A stretch of 64,000 bases of DNA from Ischnura elegans (GCF_921293095.1 NC_060253.1:81567992-81631991); one strand, 5' to 3'; shown: positions 44,291 through 57,400, counted from the stretch's first letter. The notes: generated by a model from the letters alone, not told the origin. Program-made: numbers and translations.

Positions 44291-45189
44291 TGTTACAACC
44301 TGGATGCAAAATATAATAAAAAATGAGACATTCAGAAAGTACATGACTTGCAACGAATCAAGATATCAATACAGTTACTCGGAAAAGTGACAACGATACA
44401 ATAACAACACATTAAATCATACGATCAGAAAAAATATTACAGAAACTGGATATACGGTTCCTAATCGTAGTGTGACATTATATTTATAAGCCATTGAAAA
44501 TTACGAAGAACTGCCAAGAAAAAGTATCTGAATACCTGTTCACTTTGATGACATCTTAGTGATACATCTTTAGGCAATGGCTTACCTTTATCTCGGTGCA
44601 ATACTGCACTGGCACGTTGTGGATACCAGTAATCCATATTGAAAGTTCTTATATTTGATGATTTATACGTCTTCTTACGGTAAATTTAGAACCACACAAC
44701 ATGGCAGAAACTACTTATCCATCGCAATTTACAACATATAAACTTTCACTATACACGTACTCCACGGTATTTTTCGTCACATTTCGATTACATACAAATA
44801 TGACCTCGTTAGCACACGGAATGCCTACCCGGCAACTCTCCAAAGCCAAAACTTCATTTCAGAGATGTCTTCTAACGACGAACTTTCAATCGTCCTTACC
44901 TTAATTAACACGACGCCAGACTCAGAACTTGCTCAAGCTTCACAAAATAATAATACTCCATGTGAGCAGGGTTTCTGTGGTAAAATAATAGAAACCCACA
45001 TCATTATTTTCGGTTTAATTCCTGTTCTTCATATTTCCAGAACCGGAGAGCGGCGATTAGGCGTCGGGGGTAAATGGCCGTCGCCTCCCATACAGCATCT
45101 CGTTGACAACAAAACACTACCGATTGATGATCCTACATAGAGGCGATATCGCCATATCCTCACAAAAGGCTGCCAGTACATGCGGGAGA
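44291..45189 (-). other. Probable 5' UTR and proximal upstream DNA of ZC3H18
   Basis: Upstream of the ZC3H18 start. An acceptor-like attttgcatccag directly before the start (AG near 44302) suggests a 5' UTR intron. An upstream frame of 55 codons starts at 45196 on the minus strand in a good context (AAGATGG) and stops at 45029. Confidence 0.4.
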
Positions 45190-45201
45190 GCGCCATCTTG
45201 A
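45190..45201 (-). promoter_or_regulatory. YY1-like initiator motif
   Basis: The minus strand reads TCAAGATGGCGC, which fits the YY1 motif AAGATGGCGGC that in animals sits just downstream of many housekeeping start sites, in this orientation. It would place the ZC3H18 transcription start near 45.2 kb. Confidence 0.45.
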
Positions 45202-46457
45202 GCGAAACGTGACCACAACATTACCAGGAAGTTAGGAGGGGATTCTCCTGATTTGACACCCGCTGCATATTTAATGGGGATTACAAAAGTCACCACTCAA
45301 GGCACTGGCGAGCAAACCTATCCGAATTTAACGACGAAAAGCACATATAAGGCTATTGGCCAAAATTTACTTATCCTATCAATGGTTATCAATGAAAACC
45401 ATTACTTTACAATGCTATTCCTCGTAATTTCAAATACTGCGCTTCAAATTATTGAAAAAGAAGGTCTTCCCTGATAAGGTCGCTCAGCACTCATTGACGC
45501 GCTGCGGAAGTTTTTGAAAGTCTATTAAAAGAGACCAAGTTGGCGACACATAAAAATCGAAATTTGTGTGAAAAAGAGTTTCCTCCATATAGTCACCTTG
45601 GTTATAACCATGACGATTACATGGTTATCATGTATTCCTCACCATGACCTGAGCAAGGAGTATTGTTGGTATTGTCCTACTATGAAAGTTGATCCAAAAT
45701 TAAATAATTATATTAATTATATTATATTAATTCAGATATTCTCACGCAGTATCGGCGGATCTCATTTCCCTTCAAGGCTCTTCACTTACCGGCGTCCTGC
45801 CGAGAACGGTAGCCGGCGAAAAGTCGCTTCGTCTGAAAGTGGCCTTACTGTGGCATGTTTATATTTTTGTGATTTGTTCACGGTTGTAATATCCTCGCAA
45901 TCAATAAGACCCTGTTAAAGAGGTCCATAAGTGTGCATTCTTTACCTTCGCCGAAATTGACCGCTAAGCAGCGTTAACTTCCTCCGTTATTGGAGATTGT
46001 GATGGGGCTGCGAAGAGGGAGTAATGTTCCCATAGGCTGATATAGGGGGGGTATGTGCCTCCCCCCCCCCCCCCCCAGACCCTTAAAAAATATGCAAGAT
46101 TTTTAATACGGTCCCATTATCATTGCGTTGGTTTTGTATTACGAGGTATCCTTGTGCCCCCCCCCCCCAGAACAAAATCCTGGATACGGCTTGCTAGCCC
46201 CCCCCCCCCCCAACCCAGAAAGAAATCCTAGATCCGCACCTTGATTTTCCTGAACATTGAAAAAAAACAGACTTCCCCTCTACAGAAATGATGGTGGTGG
46301 TCGGAAATGATCACCAAAAGTTGGTACTGCAGCAGGTATGCTATTAGTTTTTAAATGGATATTGCGGCAAATTAACGTGATTGTGTATTCAGTGTGTGCA
46401 TCTTCCACAGTTACTTCTTCCCTACTCGATAAGTTTTATTATTTTTCTTTGTGTAAA
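45202..46457. other. Intergenic DNA upstream of ZC3H18, with C-run repeat
   Basis: No gene seen. The piece at about 46040-46240 has three long C runs and ends cctagatccgcacc; it resembles the C-rich hAT miniature elements, but its ends and target duplication could not be set. Confidence 0.4.
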
Positions 46458-46637
46458 GGGGGCATCCATTAATTATGTGAGGCATCTATGGGGGAGCAGC
46501 GGAAGGGGTTCATGCCGATTCTCAAGTGGGAGAGAGGGGGGTCCTGGCAAGTATCACGTAATTTTCTACCGTAAAAAACAGTGTAAAATTGTGAGAAAAC
46601 TGGGTTGAATTGATTAATCTTAAATAAAGATAATTAA

Positions 46638-49469
46638 CCCGGGAGTAGTCGCACCTAAAATGTAGCCTTACGTGGTCGCTGCGGGTCACTCTGACCCGCA
46701 CTAAAAGAAATTGTTTTAAAGCTTAATTTACATTTTTGTTTTTCTTGTAACTTTATACATTTCAGTTCCTAGGTATATAAACTCAAACCATGTGTTTGAA
46801 ACAAACATTTTATCACTTTTATATTTTTCTCGGAATTAAAGAAAAAGTATCACAAAAAATGAGATTTTTGTCATAGTACAAGATTTTTAGTAATTTTACA
46901 GCTAACTAGATTACTTACAATAATTTTTCACTCTTTAATATTGAACATAGGTTATAAAAAATAATATATGGCTTATTGTTATAAGGAAAAATTTTCAAGT
47001 TATTGAAGCATGAAAATGTTGTACACATTTTCTTAAAAAAAACGAAATATCAATGTGCCATGGTTTATCACAAAGATTAAAAGTAAAATTCAACTATTAC
47101 TTCATAATATTTTTTTCCAATAAGAACTAATATATATTTTCACAACTTTATGTCCCTACAAATTTCCAGTTATTGGTTTAGTTGCATCCCAAAGTCAGTA
47201 TAGTTGAGGTATTTTGGCCACGAGTGAACCTACAAAACCCACACTTTTATTGATTAGATACACTAATTTATTTTTTATAAAAGCACATCAAAACTTTCAG
47301 GTGTAAAAAGATTGTGTAGTCCCTATGTGTATAATATAAAAAAAACACCATTTATTCCATGTTGATACAGTTGAGACAAGTGGGCTTGGAGTGTTTGCCA
47401 CAGACAGGGATGTTGCATGACGCACAGTTGTGAGCCGACTTGTTGCCTTGATGTTCGCAAAGTCCACACCGCTTTCTCTTGTTCGGGACTTCTACTGGAG
47501 GGCGGACAACGTCTTCTTTTAGTATGTCCATAATATTGATATGGGTTGACTTTGACAGAGATCCTTGAAGACGAGTTCTATTGTGAGGTGTAACTAGTTC
47601 CGTAGCCAACTCTTTGAGCCATTTCCTTCGTACAAGTTTCTTTTCTTTGTTATTGGAGCAAATGATGAGAGAGTTTAGTCCTATGATGTCTAAAATAAGG
47701 TAAAATGCTGTGAGGGGCCAACGATTTGTCTTTCTTGCGACAGAGTAATTGCCACACATTTCATCAACCACATCAACTCCTCCTTTTGTGGCGTTGTAAA
47801 ATGTTATTATGTCTGGTTTCTTTTGTTCTCCTGTGGCATTGTCAATACTTTTACTGTGATGCATGGTGGAGGTCAATAGAACAACCTTGTTCTTATTCGG
47901 GACATAAGATATGAGTGTTGTCAAGTTTTTGGCAAAACCAAAAATTGACGAGTGTACTTCTCGATTCTTAGTTCTCAAAAACTCTGGAGGTATCTCTTTC
48001 TTGTTTTTCCTGATTGTCCCAACTGTGGTGAGTTTTTGATTTTGCAAGAGATCATTAGAAAGGGCAATACTAGAAAACCAGTTATCATAAGTGACGTTTC
48101 TGTTGCTTCCACTTATCGGTTCGACAAGTCTGACTACTACTGGAGATGGTGTTTGCCTTATGTGTTCATAAGGTCCCGGGCGTTGTTTTCCAAGATATAC
48201 TTCCATGTTGAGTACATAAAATGTTCTTGAGTCAACCCATGAAAACACCTTCAAACCATATTTCGCAGGCTTATTCCACATATACTGCCTGAAACCACAC
48301 CTTCCACGGAAGGCCCACAACATCTCGTCAATTGTTGTGTACTCACCAACAGAAGAGTTTGATTTACATTTCTTTACAACAAATTCAAAAACATCCCTGA
48401 AAGGTGCTAACTTGTCCACTTCCATCCTCTGCACTCGGGTTCTTTTATCATCGAATCTTAGCATTCGAAGCAAAAATCTAAATCGATTCAAAGACATTAC
48501 ACACTTGAATAGATGCACTTCTTCCCACAACTCTTCTGCGTTCAGATGTGAAGCCTTCAACACACCTGCGTAATACAATAAACCCAACAGGGCTTTAGTT
48601 TCTTCAACTGTAGTGTTTTTACAGTCACGATCTCGGCCATATTTATTTTTATTCAAATCTATGAATAAATTAGTGTTGTTTACAATATTTTGTATTACTT
48701 CGTCAGGCAAAAAGCACTGCCATGCTTCCAATGGTTTTTTTAGCAATTTTTGCCTCACCTTTTGTTCCAGGAAAATGGACGATAAGATTCTGCTGTCTGG
48801 TTCGTACGGATTGGGTAGGTTCTGCAATTTTCCAGGATGATTCGCCGTCTTTCCCTAAATATCGACCCCTACTCAAAAGTGGGATGTCGTCGTCTGATGT
48901 TTCATCGTCACTAGAAATTTCACTTCCACTTTGTTCAGTGTCCGTATTCCTGTCATTGTCATCTGCACATTCCTCAACTGGATCAACATCACTCCCGTAG
49001 TTGGAATCGTCATCCGATGTGTCAAAAGAAAAGTCCTCTTCTAAAGTAAACAGTATTCCTTCTTCGTCCAATGGAACGCGGCTATCAGAAAGAGTAACTT
49101 GTCTACTGGAACCAGGTTTAGGTTCGCTTGCCATGTTTATGATTCAGTAACAAAAAAAACGCTTAAATTAAGCCCTGACCAAGAAAACACACAACATTAC
49201 ACTAATATACACTAACTTACGCTCACAGGTATATAAAAGACTTGCACACTTTTTGACAACGCTAATGGTCGCTGCGGGTCAGGGTGACACGCACATGTAT
49301 GCCTAGGTCAACGAACGAGCGGAAACTGAAGAAACTCCACAGGATATGGTAGGAGGGTTTTAGAGAAGCAGCTACACAGAAAGTGAAGACCGTTCGTCAC
49401 TTTGTACATTCAGGACAGATATGAATAGTTGCGTGCGGGTCGGAACGACCCGCGGTGACCATTCCCGGG
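46638..49469 (-). mobile_element. piggyBac transposon, nearly intact
   Basis: 2832 bp between TTAA copies (46634-46637, 49470-49473). The ends begin CCCGGGAGTAGTCGC and, inverted, CCCGGGAATGGTCACC. Internal repeats GTCGCTGCGGGTCA occur near both ends (about 46675 and 49268), with the palindromic GCGGGTC...GACCCGC at each side, which is typical subterminal structure. The transposase is on the minus strand. Confidence 0.95.
47352..49134 (-). pseudogene. piggyBac transposase, one frame change
   Basis: Two overlapping frames cover the whole protein. The first (from 49134) has the acidic N-terminus ending QQNLIVHFPGTKGEAKIAKK; the second resumes KPLEAWQCFLPDE and runs to the stop at 47352. The joint is a run of seven A at about 48734-48740, consistent with one inserted base. 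The second frame (491 codons) keeps the catalytic Asp residues: D167 in TTIDEMLWAFRGRC, D248 in VTYDNWFSS and D352 in KGGVDVVDEM. The C-terminus is a Cys-rich finger (CGLCEHQGN...CASCNIPVCGKH...CLNC). If the base is a sequencing error the gene is intact. Confidence 0.92.
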
Positions 49470-49977
49470 TTAAACAAATTATTTTTTATAAATACAATGC
49501 AATGAAGCATAGATTAACATATTTACACTGAAACTACTAATTATAAACAATCTCACAAGAGTTTAGTGAGTGGGGGTCAAGCCAGATTTCACGATATCTC
49601 ACTAAGGGAGGAGGGTCAAAAAATCGCCCAAACCACCTCACATAATTAATCACAAAATTAACACCCCTGCGACTGCAATCCAAGATTGCAGCAAGTTAAA
49701 CTCGCCAATGCGAGTTTGTTTTGCTGTGTGGGAACCCACCTTATTCTGGGATTTCTGGAAAAATACAATTCAAATCAAGTTTTTATCTTATCACCGACTT
49801 AACAAACTATGTTTTAAAATAATTGGAGAATATCTGATATAAAAGCCTTACCTTCAAGTTGATGCAGAAAGTAGTGACCTTCTTCCCCCCCTTTTTAAGA
49901 CAATGGCCTTAATTCTCTCCGGAAGAGACACAGATTAACGCAGGAAGAGGAAAGGGAAATGAACAGTAGGCTGTTAA

Positions 49978-50198
49978 ACCCTTCAGCGCCCAAAGTTTTT
50001 TTTTAATCACAAACATTTCACTTTTATAAAATATGATACACATGTGCTCAGCACAATGGACACAATTCAAACTGAGTGAATAATAGAGGAAACCTTCTCC
50101 TAAGTATGAGCACAGAAATGTACGCTAAAATTCACATGTTAAATGCATTGCAGGAGTATTGGCTCTGCACCTGTATGGCACCCGTGGGCGTTGACGGG
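49978..50198. mobile_element. TTAA-target miniature element, copy 2
   Basis: TTAA at 49974-49977 and 50199-50202. The inner ends ACCCTTCAGCGCCC and, inverted, CCCGTCAACGCCC are similar but not identical. No frame. Confidence 0.6.
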
Positions 50199-50202
50199 TT
50201 AA

Positions 50203-51531
50203 ACAGGCTTCGTGGGAGAGACATATATAGACATAAGTATCATGAGAAAGAGGTTGGTGTCCTATGCACCAAGGTAAATTTTTTATTGGTTGACAAAAAA
50301 GGATAACAAGCATGCCAAAAATTAGAGACAAGGATGTTTTGGTAGGGGAGAGAAAAATATATATAGAATCTTAAAAGGAAAATGTCTGAAATGCAGCAAG
50401 GTGATTCATGGGATGGAAACATGGGTACACATTGAGGAAGACATATGAGAAAAAGCTGAAGGTGTTCAAGATGGGAGAGAAGATGATGAGGAAGAGCAAC
50501 ATATGGTGGATGAAGAAATGAAACTTCCTGAGTCAATTAGGAGACAGAGTTTGGATGCAGTGAGTCAAATGTGGGTTAGGATGCTAGACATCGTCAGAAG
50601 AAAATAGGATTCATTCATAAAATGAAGGGTATTAGGTCCTATATAATCGAGTTAAAGAATTTAATACAGGTAGGAGGATGGTCCAGAATGATTATGATTT
50701 CGTTCCGTGACAATGTTAACTAAAAAAGTGTTACCTTTATATGTTCTTACTGATACCATAATTAAGAGGTAGCATTTTTCACCCAGTTTAGGAGAGACAA
50801 GAACATAAATTTAAAGAGTGATGAAAGGGTATTTTTTTTATCATAAATACATTCCTATTTCAGATAAAAATTCAAGTATCTTACCTTTTAAATATTTGTG
50901 AAAATCATTTTAATCTTGTACTGAGTGATTAGCAAATACTGCAATGAATAGAGCAGCACCAATTCCACTGCCTTTCAAAAATGTCTTTTGCATAGTCTCG
51001 AAGTGAATTTGAAGAATATTCACACTCCTGTAATGCTTTAAGTACATATCCTTTAAATGCAACTATTAAAGGAATTTATAAACAGTAGACGTTTATATCA
51101 ATCGAACAGTCCAGTACCTCCAGTACCTATCTGACTCATCACATCCCAGTCTCACCTCAGAGCCTCAGTACACCTGGCTGCATACTCAACATGGGGAAAC
51201 TCGGTGGAAGAAACCCAGCCAAGATATCCCTCGTCAATGAAGACGTCTATCCATGCTTGGGCCCAGTAAAATTTATTAGTTTTCAATTCCTCCAAAACAC
51301 AGGCAATTTTTGGTAACTCCTAAATACTTGGAAGAATTAACTTTTCCCTTTTCCCCCACATTCAAGTCAGGGTCGCAGATATTGGATTTAGTCACACTGT
51401 TTGAAACCCTATAACATACTACTCTTACCAGTAATCTCTCATGAAATCATACCACATACATGAAATCTCTAACAAGGTAAAAAATACCTTATATAAGCTG
51501 AAGTTGCACAAAACCTCTAGCTAAGAGTAAA
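50203..51531. other. Intergenic DNA, nothing recognised
   Basis: AT-rich and purine-rich DNA between ZC3H18 and OSGEP. The short frames have no domain. Confidence 0.5.
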
Positions 51532-51810
51532 ATGCTTATTTCAACACTTGTTCTCCACTTATTTGATTACAGTGCCTTGGTCTATAGTGACTTTCAATTG
51601 GAATTGGAGAATAAACTTCGGCAGATCTTAAATTCCTGCTCTAGATTTTTTCTTGACCTTCGTAAATATGATCACTTCTCCACAATTTATCATCAATCAC
51701 AACCACTTCTCTTTGAAAATATTCACATTAGTCATTTCCTTTCATTTTCTTTAAGACTGGGTACCCAGCACATCTTTTTTCCATGTTTAAAACAAAATCA
51801 GCCCCCTTAA
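51532..51810 (+). pseudogene. LINE reverse transcriptase C-terminal scrap
   Basis: The frame STLVLHLFDYSALVYSDFQL then LRQILNSCSRFFLDLRKYDH matches the region after the RT catalytic core of Jockey/CR1-like LINEs (LVLPxFDYADxVYSDL... LQRAQNACIRFIFxLRRYDHV). It is only this 90-residue part, with no catalytic YxDD, so it is a 5'-truncated dead copy. Confidence 0.7.
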
Positions 51811-54043
51811 ATTTCTGGTACCCCACCAGAAATTCCTCCGAACTTATCCGCAGAATTTCTCCTGCTAAGGACTTTTTGTGCTAAGGTTTTTCGTGCAAAG
51901 GATTTTTGCCAAAGGCTCGGAGACTAACATAAGTCTCAGAACTCTTGTCTCCGAACTCTGTCCTCTGAAGCTGCCATTCGAAGCAGCCATCCGAAACAGC
52001 CATACCTGGAGATCAAGACTTATATAGCTAGTACAGCGGAGGAATACCTACTCCTGGCAATCTAGGGGAAGTGGGTGCTGAGGCATTAGAATGCAGTTTG
52101 GAGTGAGAAGTACTCCACTTTGTCCTATCACAACTCTCTCTCCCTCCAACACCTCATCCTACTATGTCTTTCCCCTCCTTGAATTCCAATGGCTTGCCTC
52201 AACCAGATATCACATCACTTGGCTATGTCTCCAACCCAAGAGATATAGGAGAGGAAACCCGGCGGTACGCTGCTCTCCCCCAACCCTGGCTTGGATGACG
52301 AGACGTTTTCCAGAGGTTCCAGTCAACACGGGCGCCAACCGAGAGTTTTACACCAATGCAGCTAACTTTGATATCGCTGTATACCCCCACTCCTTTGCAA
52401 AATCCTCCCCTCCACTCTTACAATGCTCAGGGGTCAGCCAGCTCTCTTCCTTCTCAGCACTCACAGCGAACACATCGGTTGACTGAGAGAGTGATTTCTC
52501 AAAAATCATTTTTGGTGCTGGCAGGCAAACACAGCTTTGTACTTGGTTTTTGGTAATGTTTCTTATGAGATTATTAGTTATCATCGTTGCTTTTTTTAAT
52601 CATTTTGATTTTTTAATATATTAAAATGACTCGTAAATTTGTGACAATTGTTTCTTTGACTGCAGATTATTCTTGTGGAGTCTTTCCCTCATCCAGCTAG
52701 TGACAGACGATCGGAGTTCCCTGTGTCTGCGGCTAGCGTTACAAACCTGCAAGATTTAAAGACGTAACGCCACACTATTATCGTGTAAATTTTGGGATAA
52801 AGACTTGAATCTGTAAGACACTTTGTTAAAGCACATCAATTGCAATACACATAAACATGCGAATGAAATGGGACCCGCAAAATGACAGCTATCATTTGAA
52901 AAGACAGTTACTCAGTCAAAGAAAGTGCAGGAGGCGAAAGAGGAGTTTGTTATCCCTACTACTGAAGCATTTTTAAATGCTGGAATAAGTGTAGAGAAAC
53001 TTGATAGTCCAAAAGTTTGGTAAAGGCTCTCGAAGTACATACATTAAGGGTAGCGGGGATTTGCCGTCTGCCGATCGTATATGCCAAGAATACATTCTGA
53101 TTATAGAGAAAAACAAGCTGGAAGAGCTTAACTATTGTGTTATTGGTCTACATTAATGCAATGAAACTGAAAACAAATTTCAGAACCATTTGGTCAATTT
53201 TTGCTCTAGTCTTCCTCACAAAGACAATTAATCAATTGAAGTATTCACGGTGCATCTTTTCTTGCTCACTATAACATTAATGCTTGAACCATTGATATAT
53301 GTACCTTGAACCATTTCCTTCATTTGGTTTTATCAGAAATTTTATACTCTTGAAATTGTATTTAATGTTATGTTAAATGCTTGAAAAGTATAAGCATTCG
53401 TGAAATGAGCACCAAAAAATAATAAAACACCTAGAAATGTGCAAAAATTTTAACATTACAATAACACCGCCTAGATTTTCTATGAAACAAAAATCACGTA
53501 GTTTTAAAACAAATTTTAAGCAAAAAATATAACCACTTTCATGGATCTCTACTTATGACAGTAAATTATATTTATTTTTATGGTATGCAATCACAATTTA
53601 TCTGAAGTTTTTTTTCTGATTTCCCTCTTCCTCTCCTTCGATTCTGTTTGTTCACATTGTTTACCCAAGATTATTTTTGCTTTCGATGTATTTTTTTTGC
53701 TTTTTGTTGCTAATAGTGATATGCATGCTATAGGTATTTATTTTTATGGTGTCAATTATATTTGTATGCTATTAATTATTTTTTATTTTTGTCGCTTAAG
53801 CAAAAATGGTTGTATTTTGTATTTTCACTAATGAGGAAACCCAGAGCATAAATAAATGTTCATTCATTCAAAGCAGTTGAATAATAATAATAGTCTAACC
53901 ACCACAAACAGCCTTTTCCAATTAATAGTTGAACAAACATGAGTACCGTTGCAGATGTTTTGAGTCCATCGGGAGTGAATAGGCACTGCATATACCATAT
54001 GAAACTCTTCTCCAAGACCAGCACGTTCTCCATCCCAATCACT
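51811..54043. other. Intergenic DNA, nothing certain
   Basis: May begin with more decayed LINE sequence. The frame at 52091-52486 has no recognisable domain. The right end is downstream DNA of OSGEP. Confidence 0.4.
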
Positions 54044-54049
54044 TTTATT
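54044..54049 (-). terminator. Candidate polyadenylation signal of OSGEP
   Basis: AATAAA on the minus strand about 380 bases past the OSGEP stop. Other sites cannot be excluded. Confidence 0.35.
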
Positions 54050-54430
54050 CACGACAAGTGGTTTCAGTACGGCATCCACACATATCCAACCCTCCCCTTC
54101 AGCCTCATCGTTGCTTGTCCTTATAGAGAATGCCTGAGCATGACATATAGTACCACCCCTTTCCTCCACATCTCATAGCAGGTGCATACAACTCAAGAGT
54201 CACCCATTCCATACACACCAACCTTGGGGCAAGCTTTTGCCTTCAGTCTCCATGAAAAAAAATTATGTGAACGGTGAAACACTCAGAACTTACTACTCAT
54301 TTTATCAGAGTCATTTGGGAAAATGATAAGGCTGACTAAGAAAGAAGGAAAATTTTTACTTATGATGGTACAATGAATGATGATAATTATTCAGTAGGGA
54401 TGCCATTCACATAAAGATTTTTGGTGTCAA

Positions 54431-54470
54431 TCATGAACGCCACTTGACCGTAACATCATCAGTGCGGTAC
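54431..54470 (-). CDS. OSGEP: OSGEP last exon, 40 nt
   Basis: Acceptor catacttacag. It completes Arg and reads [12 protein letters not shown] then TGA, matching YRTDEVEVTWRD in vertebrates. It is separated from the previous exon by 1.9 kb and would be missed by gene finders that need longer exons. Confidence 0.92.
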
Positions 54471-57400
54471 CTGTAAGTATGAAAGAGCATACAATCCTAT
54501 CATATTGTCTGAGCAAGGCTGTTTTAAAGCAAGTAAATCAAGGACAAACTTCATTTTCACTGAAAATTTTCAGCCCTCAACCAAGAAGTACACATAATGA
54601 AATTATCATTGACTTGTGAAAATATTGTGTTCAAGAAGATAATTAACAAATGCATTTCACAGCCTGTATAACAAGCACCACACTCATCAAGCTATGTATC
54701 TGATTAAAATTTGTCTTTGTTACATAGATGGACAACTTCTATGTCCTAGTTCAATTCTGGTGCCACAAAATCCACAATTGTCCCACAATCTCCTCATCCA
54801 CTCTCTGTGGCTCAAGGACAGGATATAAAATAGAGAAGTCATCTACAACACAATATGATTCATTTTTGTCCAAATATCTGCACATAACGATAGTAGAAAT
54901 TAATTTTCCAATTGGCAATTTCCATGGTGAGCACTCTTGACTACCTCTCCACAAAGATTTGTACATAGCAGTGAATTTAACATCATGAAATACCCAAAAT
55001 GGAGCTAGAATTTGAGTCTACAATGAAAACAGTTCTGCTATCTAGTATGAGAATCCAAATATAAGCTGTGAGTATTCATAAATGAGAATATAATTAATTA
55101 AGTAACTATGCTAACAGATTTACCATACTTCTACGAATATAGTCCCCCTCTGAATATAGTATCCCCCCCCCCCTAATTTTGAGGCTTCAGTTTCGGGAAC
55201 AGTTAAAAAAAATGCGTTTGAATATAGTCCCCCCCTTTACTTTCACCACAGGCATTTTTGGAAAAAAGGGGGGACTATATTCAGGCATATACGGTACATG
55301 ATAGGGGATATTAGAGTAAAAATTCAATAAAAATTACTTCATTTCTTTCTCTGCTGCAGGGGAATTTTACACTTAAGTTAAGTCTTTGCTGGACAATGTA
55401 AGAGACAAAACAACTGAAATTCCCACAGTATTCCAGGTTTTCCAGATTAGTGGACTCCCAGACTCTACCACTGATAGAAAGCTAAAACTGTGAACACCCT
55501 CAAGAATACTAAGTCTAAAATACAGGAGACGGTAACAGAGAGGTGGTTGACAGGCAGAGTTCTGGTCAGATCACAGAATGGCAATCATAATTAGCCTGAT
55601 TGCAAAGATGTTGAGGACATGGATTCAGTGCCTCAATCATATCATGGGCCAAATGGGGGGGGGGGACTACATTTGGATACGAATGAACCACCAACTACCT
55701 GACTATACCACAGGGTTCCCACTCTAACTACATCATAAAATTCACGGTTTTTCCCAGGTTTTCACGGTATAAATGTCATCAAATTCACGGTTTGTAGATA
55801 GGGCATTTTAGGCAGAAATATTGATCACGCAACAATCATCGGCCGCAAGTTAACTAAAAATGTAACAAACGCAACAGATGCCTTGAATGCAAACGCAGCA
55901 ATGAAAGTGCTCTCTCTCATGACGTCACCCATAGTTAGCAAAATTCATGTCCGGCTAAAAGGGTGTGAGTGGGAAAATGAACAGAGCAGGGTGGCAGGGA
56001 TGTGAAGAATTGCCTGATTTTTGCCAGGATTAACGTATTCCTATCGCAGGCTTAAGGTCAATGTGCTGTCATGGCGCACACGGACCAATTAATAGTTGCG
56101 CTTTCGAATACACGTGTGCAGGTAAATGCGTAGACAGTGCCTGCACGTGAATGACCTTGAAACATGATTGAAATATCGTTTTTTTTTTTCTTTCAACCAT
56201 TCCATCGTTGTTCTACAATCAAGTTTGAGAGATTTTTAAGGTTTTATGAAGAAATTCACGGCTATTTCCAGGTTTTTTCACGGTAGACGAAATTCACGGT
56301 TTTAAGGTTATCACGGTTGAGTGGGAACCCTGATACCATCAAGTAAAATGCCGCTACAAGAAGCAACTGATACTCACCTTTGTGTACATGTTGTCTCCTC
56401 CCACGGTGTGATCATTCCGCAGTGGAACATCTCAATGCCGGCCTGAGCGATCATGGCACCATTGTCAATACAGAAGCGCTCATCTGTGGCGTGGAGGGTG
56501 GCACCCCTCTCTGCACACATGGCGCCCATCATGTGCTGCAGCCGCTCATTGCAACCAACACCCCCCACCAGCAGAACCTCCTCAGACTCGCACTGTGCCA
56601 TTGCCCGCTCTGCACAAATCAGACAGCTCTCTTCAGACAAATCAAAAATTACATTACATCCCCCATAACTATAACGGATTGTTTATTGAGGGTATGATTC
56701 CTAATAGGGTGTTGGGAGCCGGGGCACAGCCAGGAATTAAGGCTGGGGTGGTTTAGGTGCAACTAATACCGGGGTGTGTGGGGGGGATTGGAATACCCAC
56801 CAGGATAAGCGGTAGGTGCGGTACGGATTAATAAATTGTGGAACTTTAAATGGTGGGTTTAACAGCTTTCTGAAGGATATTTTATTTATCCTTACACTAT
56901 TCTATGAGTAATATCAATCCAATTAAGTAAAATGGATTAAACTTAAATATTTCTCTGAGCTCTGGGGGGTTTTAACCCCCAAAACCCCCCATCGCTGCGC
57001 CACTGGTTGGGAGTGGTGCCCACATTCAGAGTTGCATGTTCAAAAGATAAAGTGGGCAGAGTAGTGGCCAACAAGAAATTTTTTTTTGCCTATTTTAGAT
57101 TATCTATACTATTAATGACTGTGCCCATTACTTCTCTCCAATTTCAAACAACTAACTTTTCCTTTTTTATCCTCCCTTCTCAGCTTGTCATAATATTTCG
57201 GCGTCATTATTAAAAAGAACACCTTAATATGTCAATAAAGATAAATTGATGGATCAAAAGGTTCATATTTATAAAATAGAATAATTAATATAATATGGGG
57301 GTCCACTGTAATGCAAAAATATTAGAGGATGAAGAGTAGAAAAAACCGTGAATGAATTTCCATTTGCACTCAGGAGTGACTGGATGGATATATGTACTTA

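Larger units (their letters stand above)
46458..49668. mobile_element. Miniature element split by piggyBac
   Basis: The outer ends GGGGGCATCCATTAATTATG and, inverted, AGGGGTGTTAATTTTGTGAT then TAATTATGTGAGG are inverted copies, and g/t-rich gggggtc words follow on both sides. Removing the piggyBac at 46638-49469 leaves about 380 bp. No target duplication was resolved. Confidence 0.6.

Noticed and set aside
46040-46240. A fifth copy of the C-rich hAT family
   Set aside because: The C runs and ctagatccgc end fit, but no CAGTGG end and no 8-bp duplication could be found.
48703-48840. Programmed frameshift in piggyBac
   Set aside because: The A run is not placed in the reading frame needed for a classical minus-one slippery site, and the change required is plus one; a base insertion or sequence error is simpler.
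52091-52486. Gene in a 131-codon frame
   Set aside because: No domain, no splice partners and a composition like the surrounding decayed LINE DNA.
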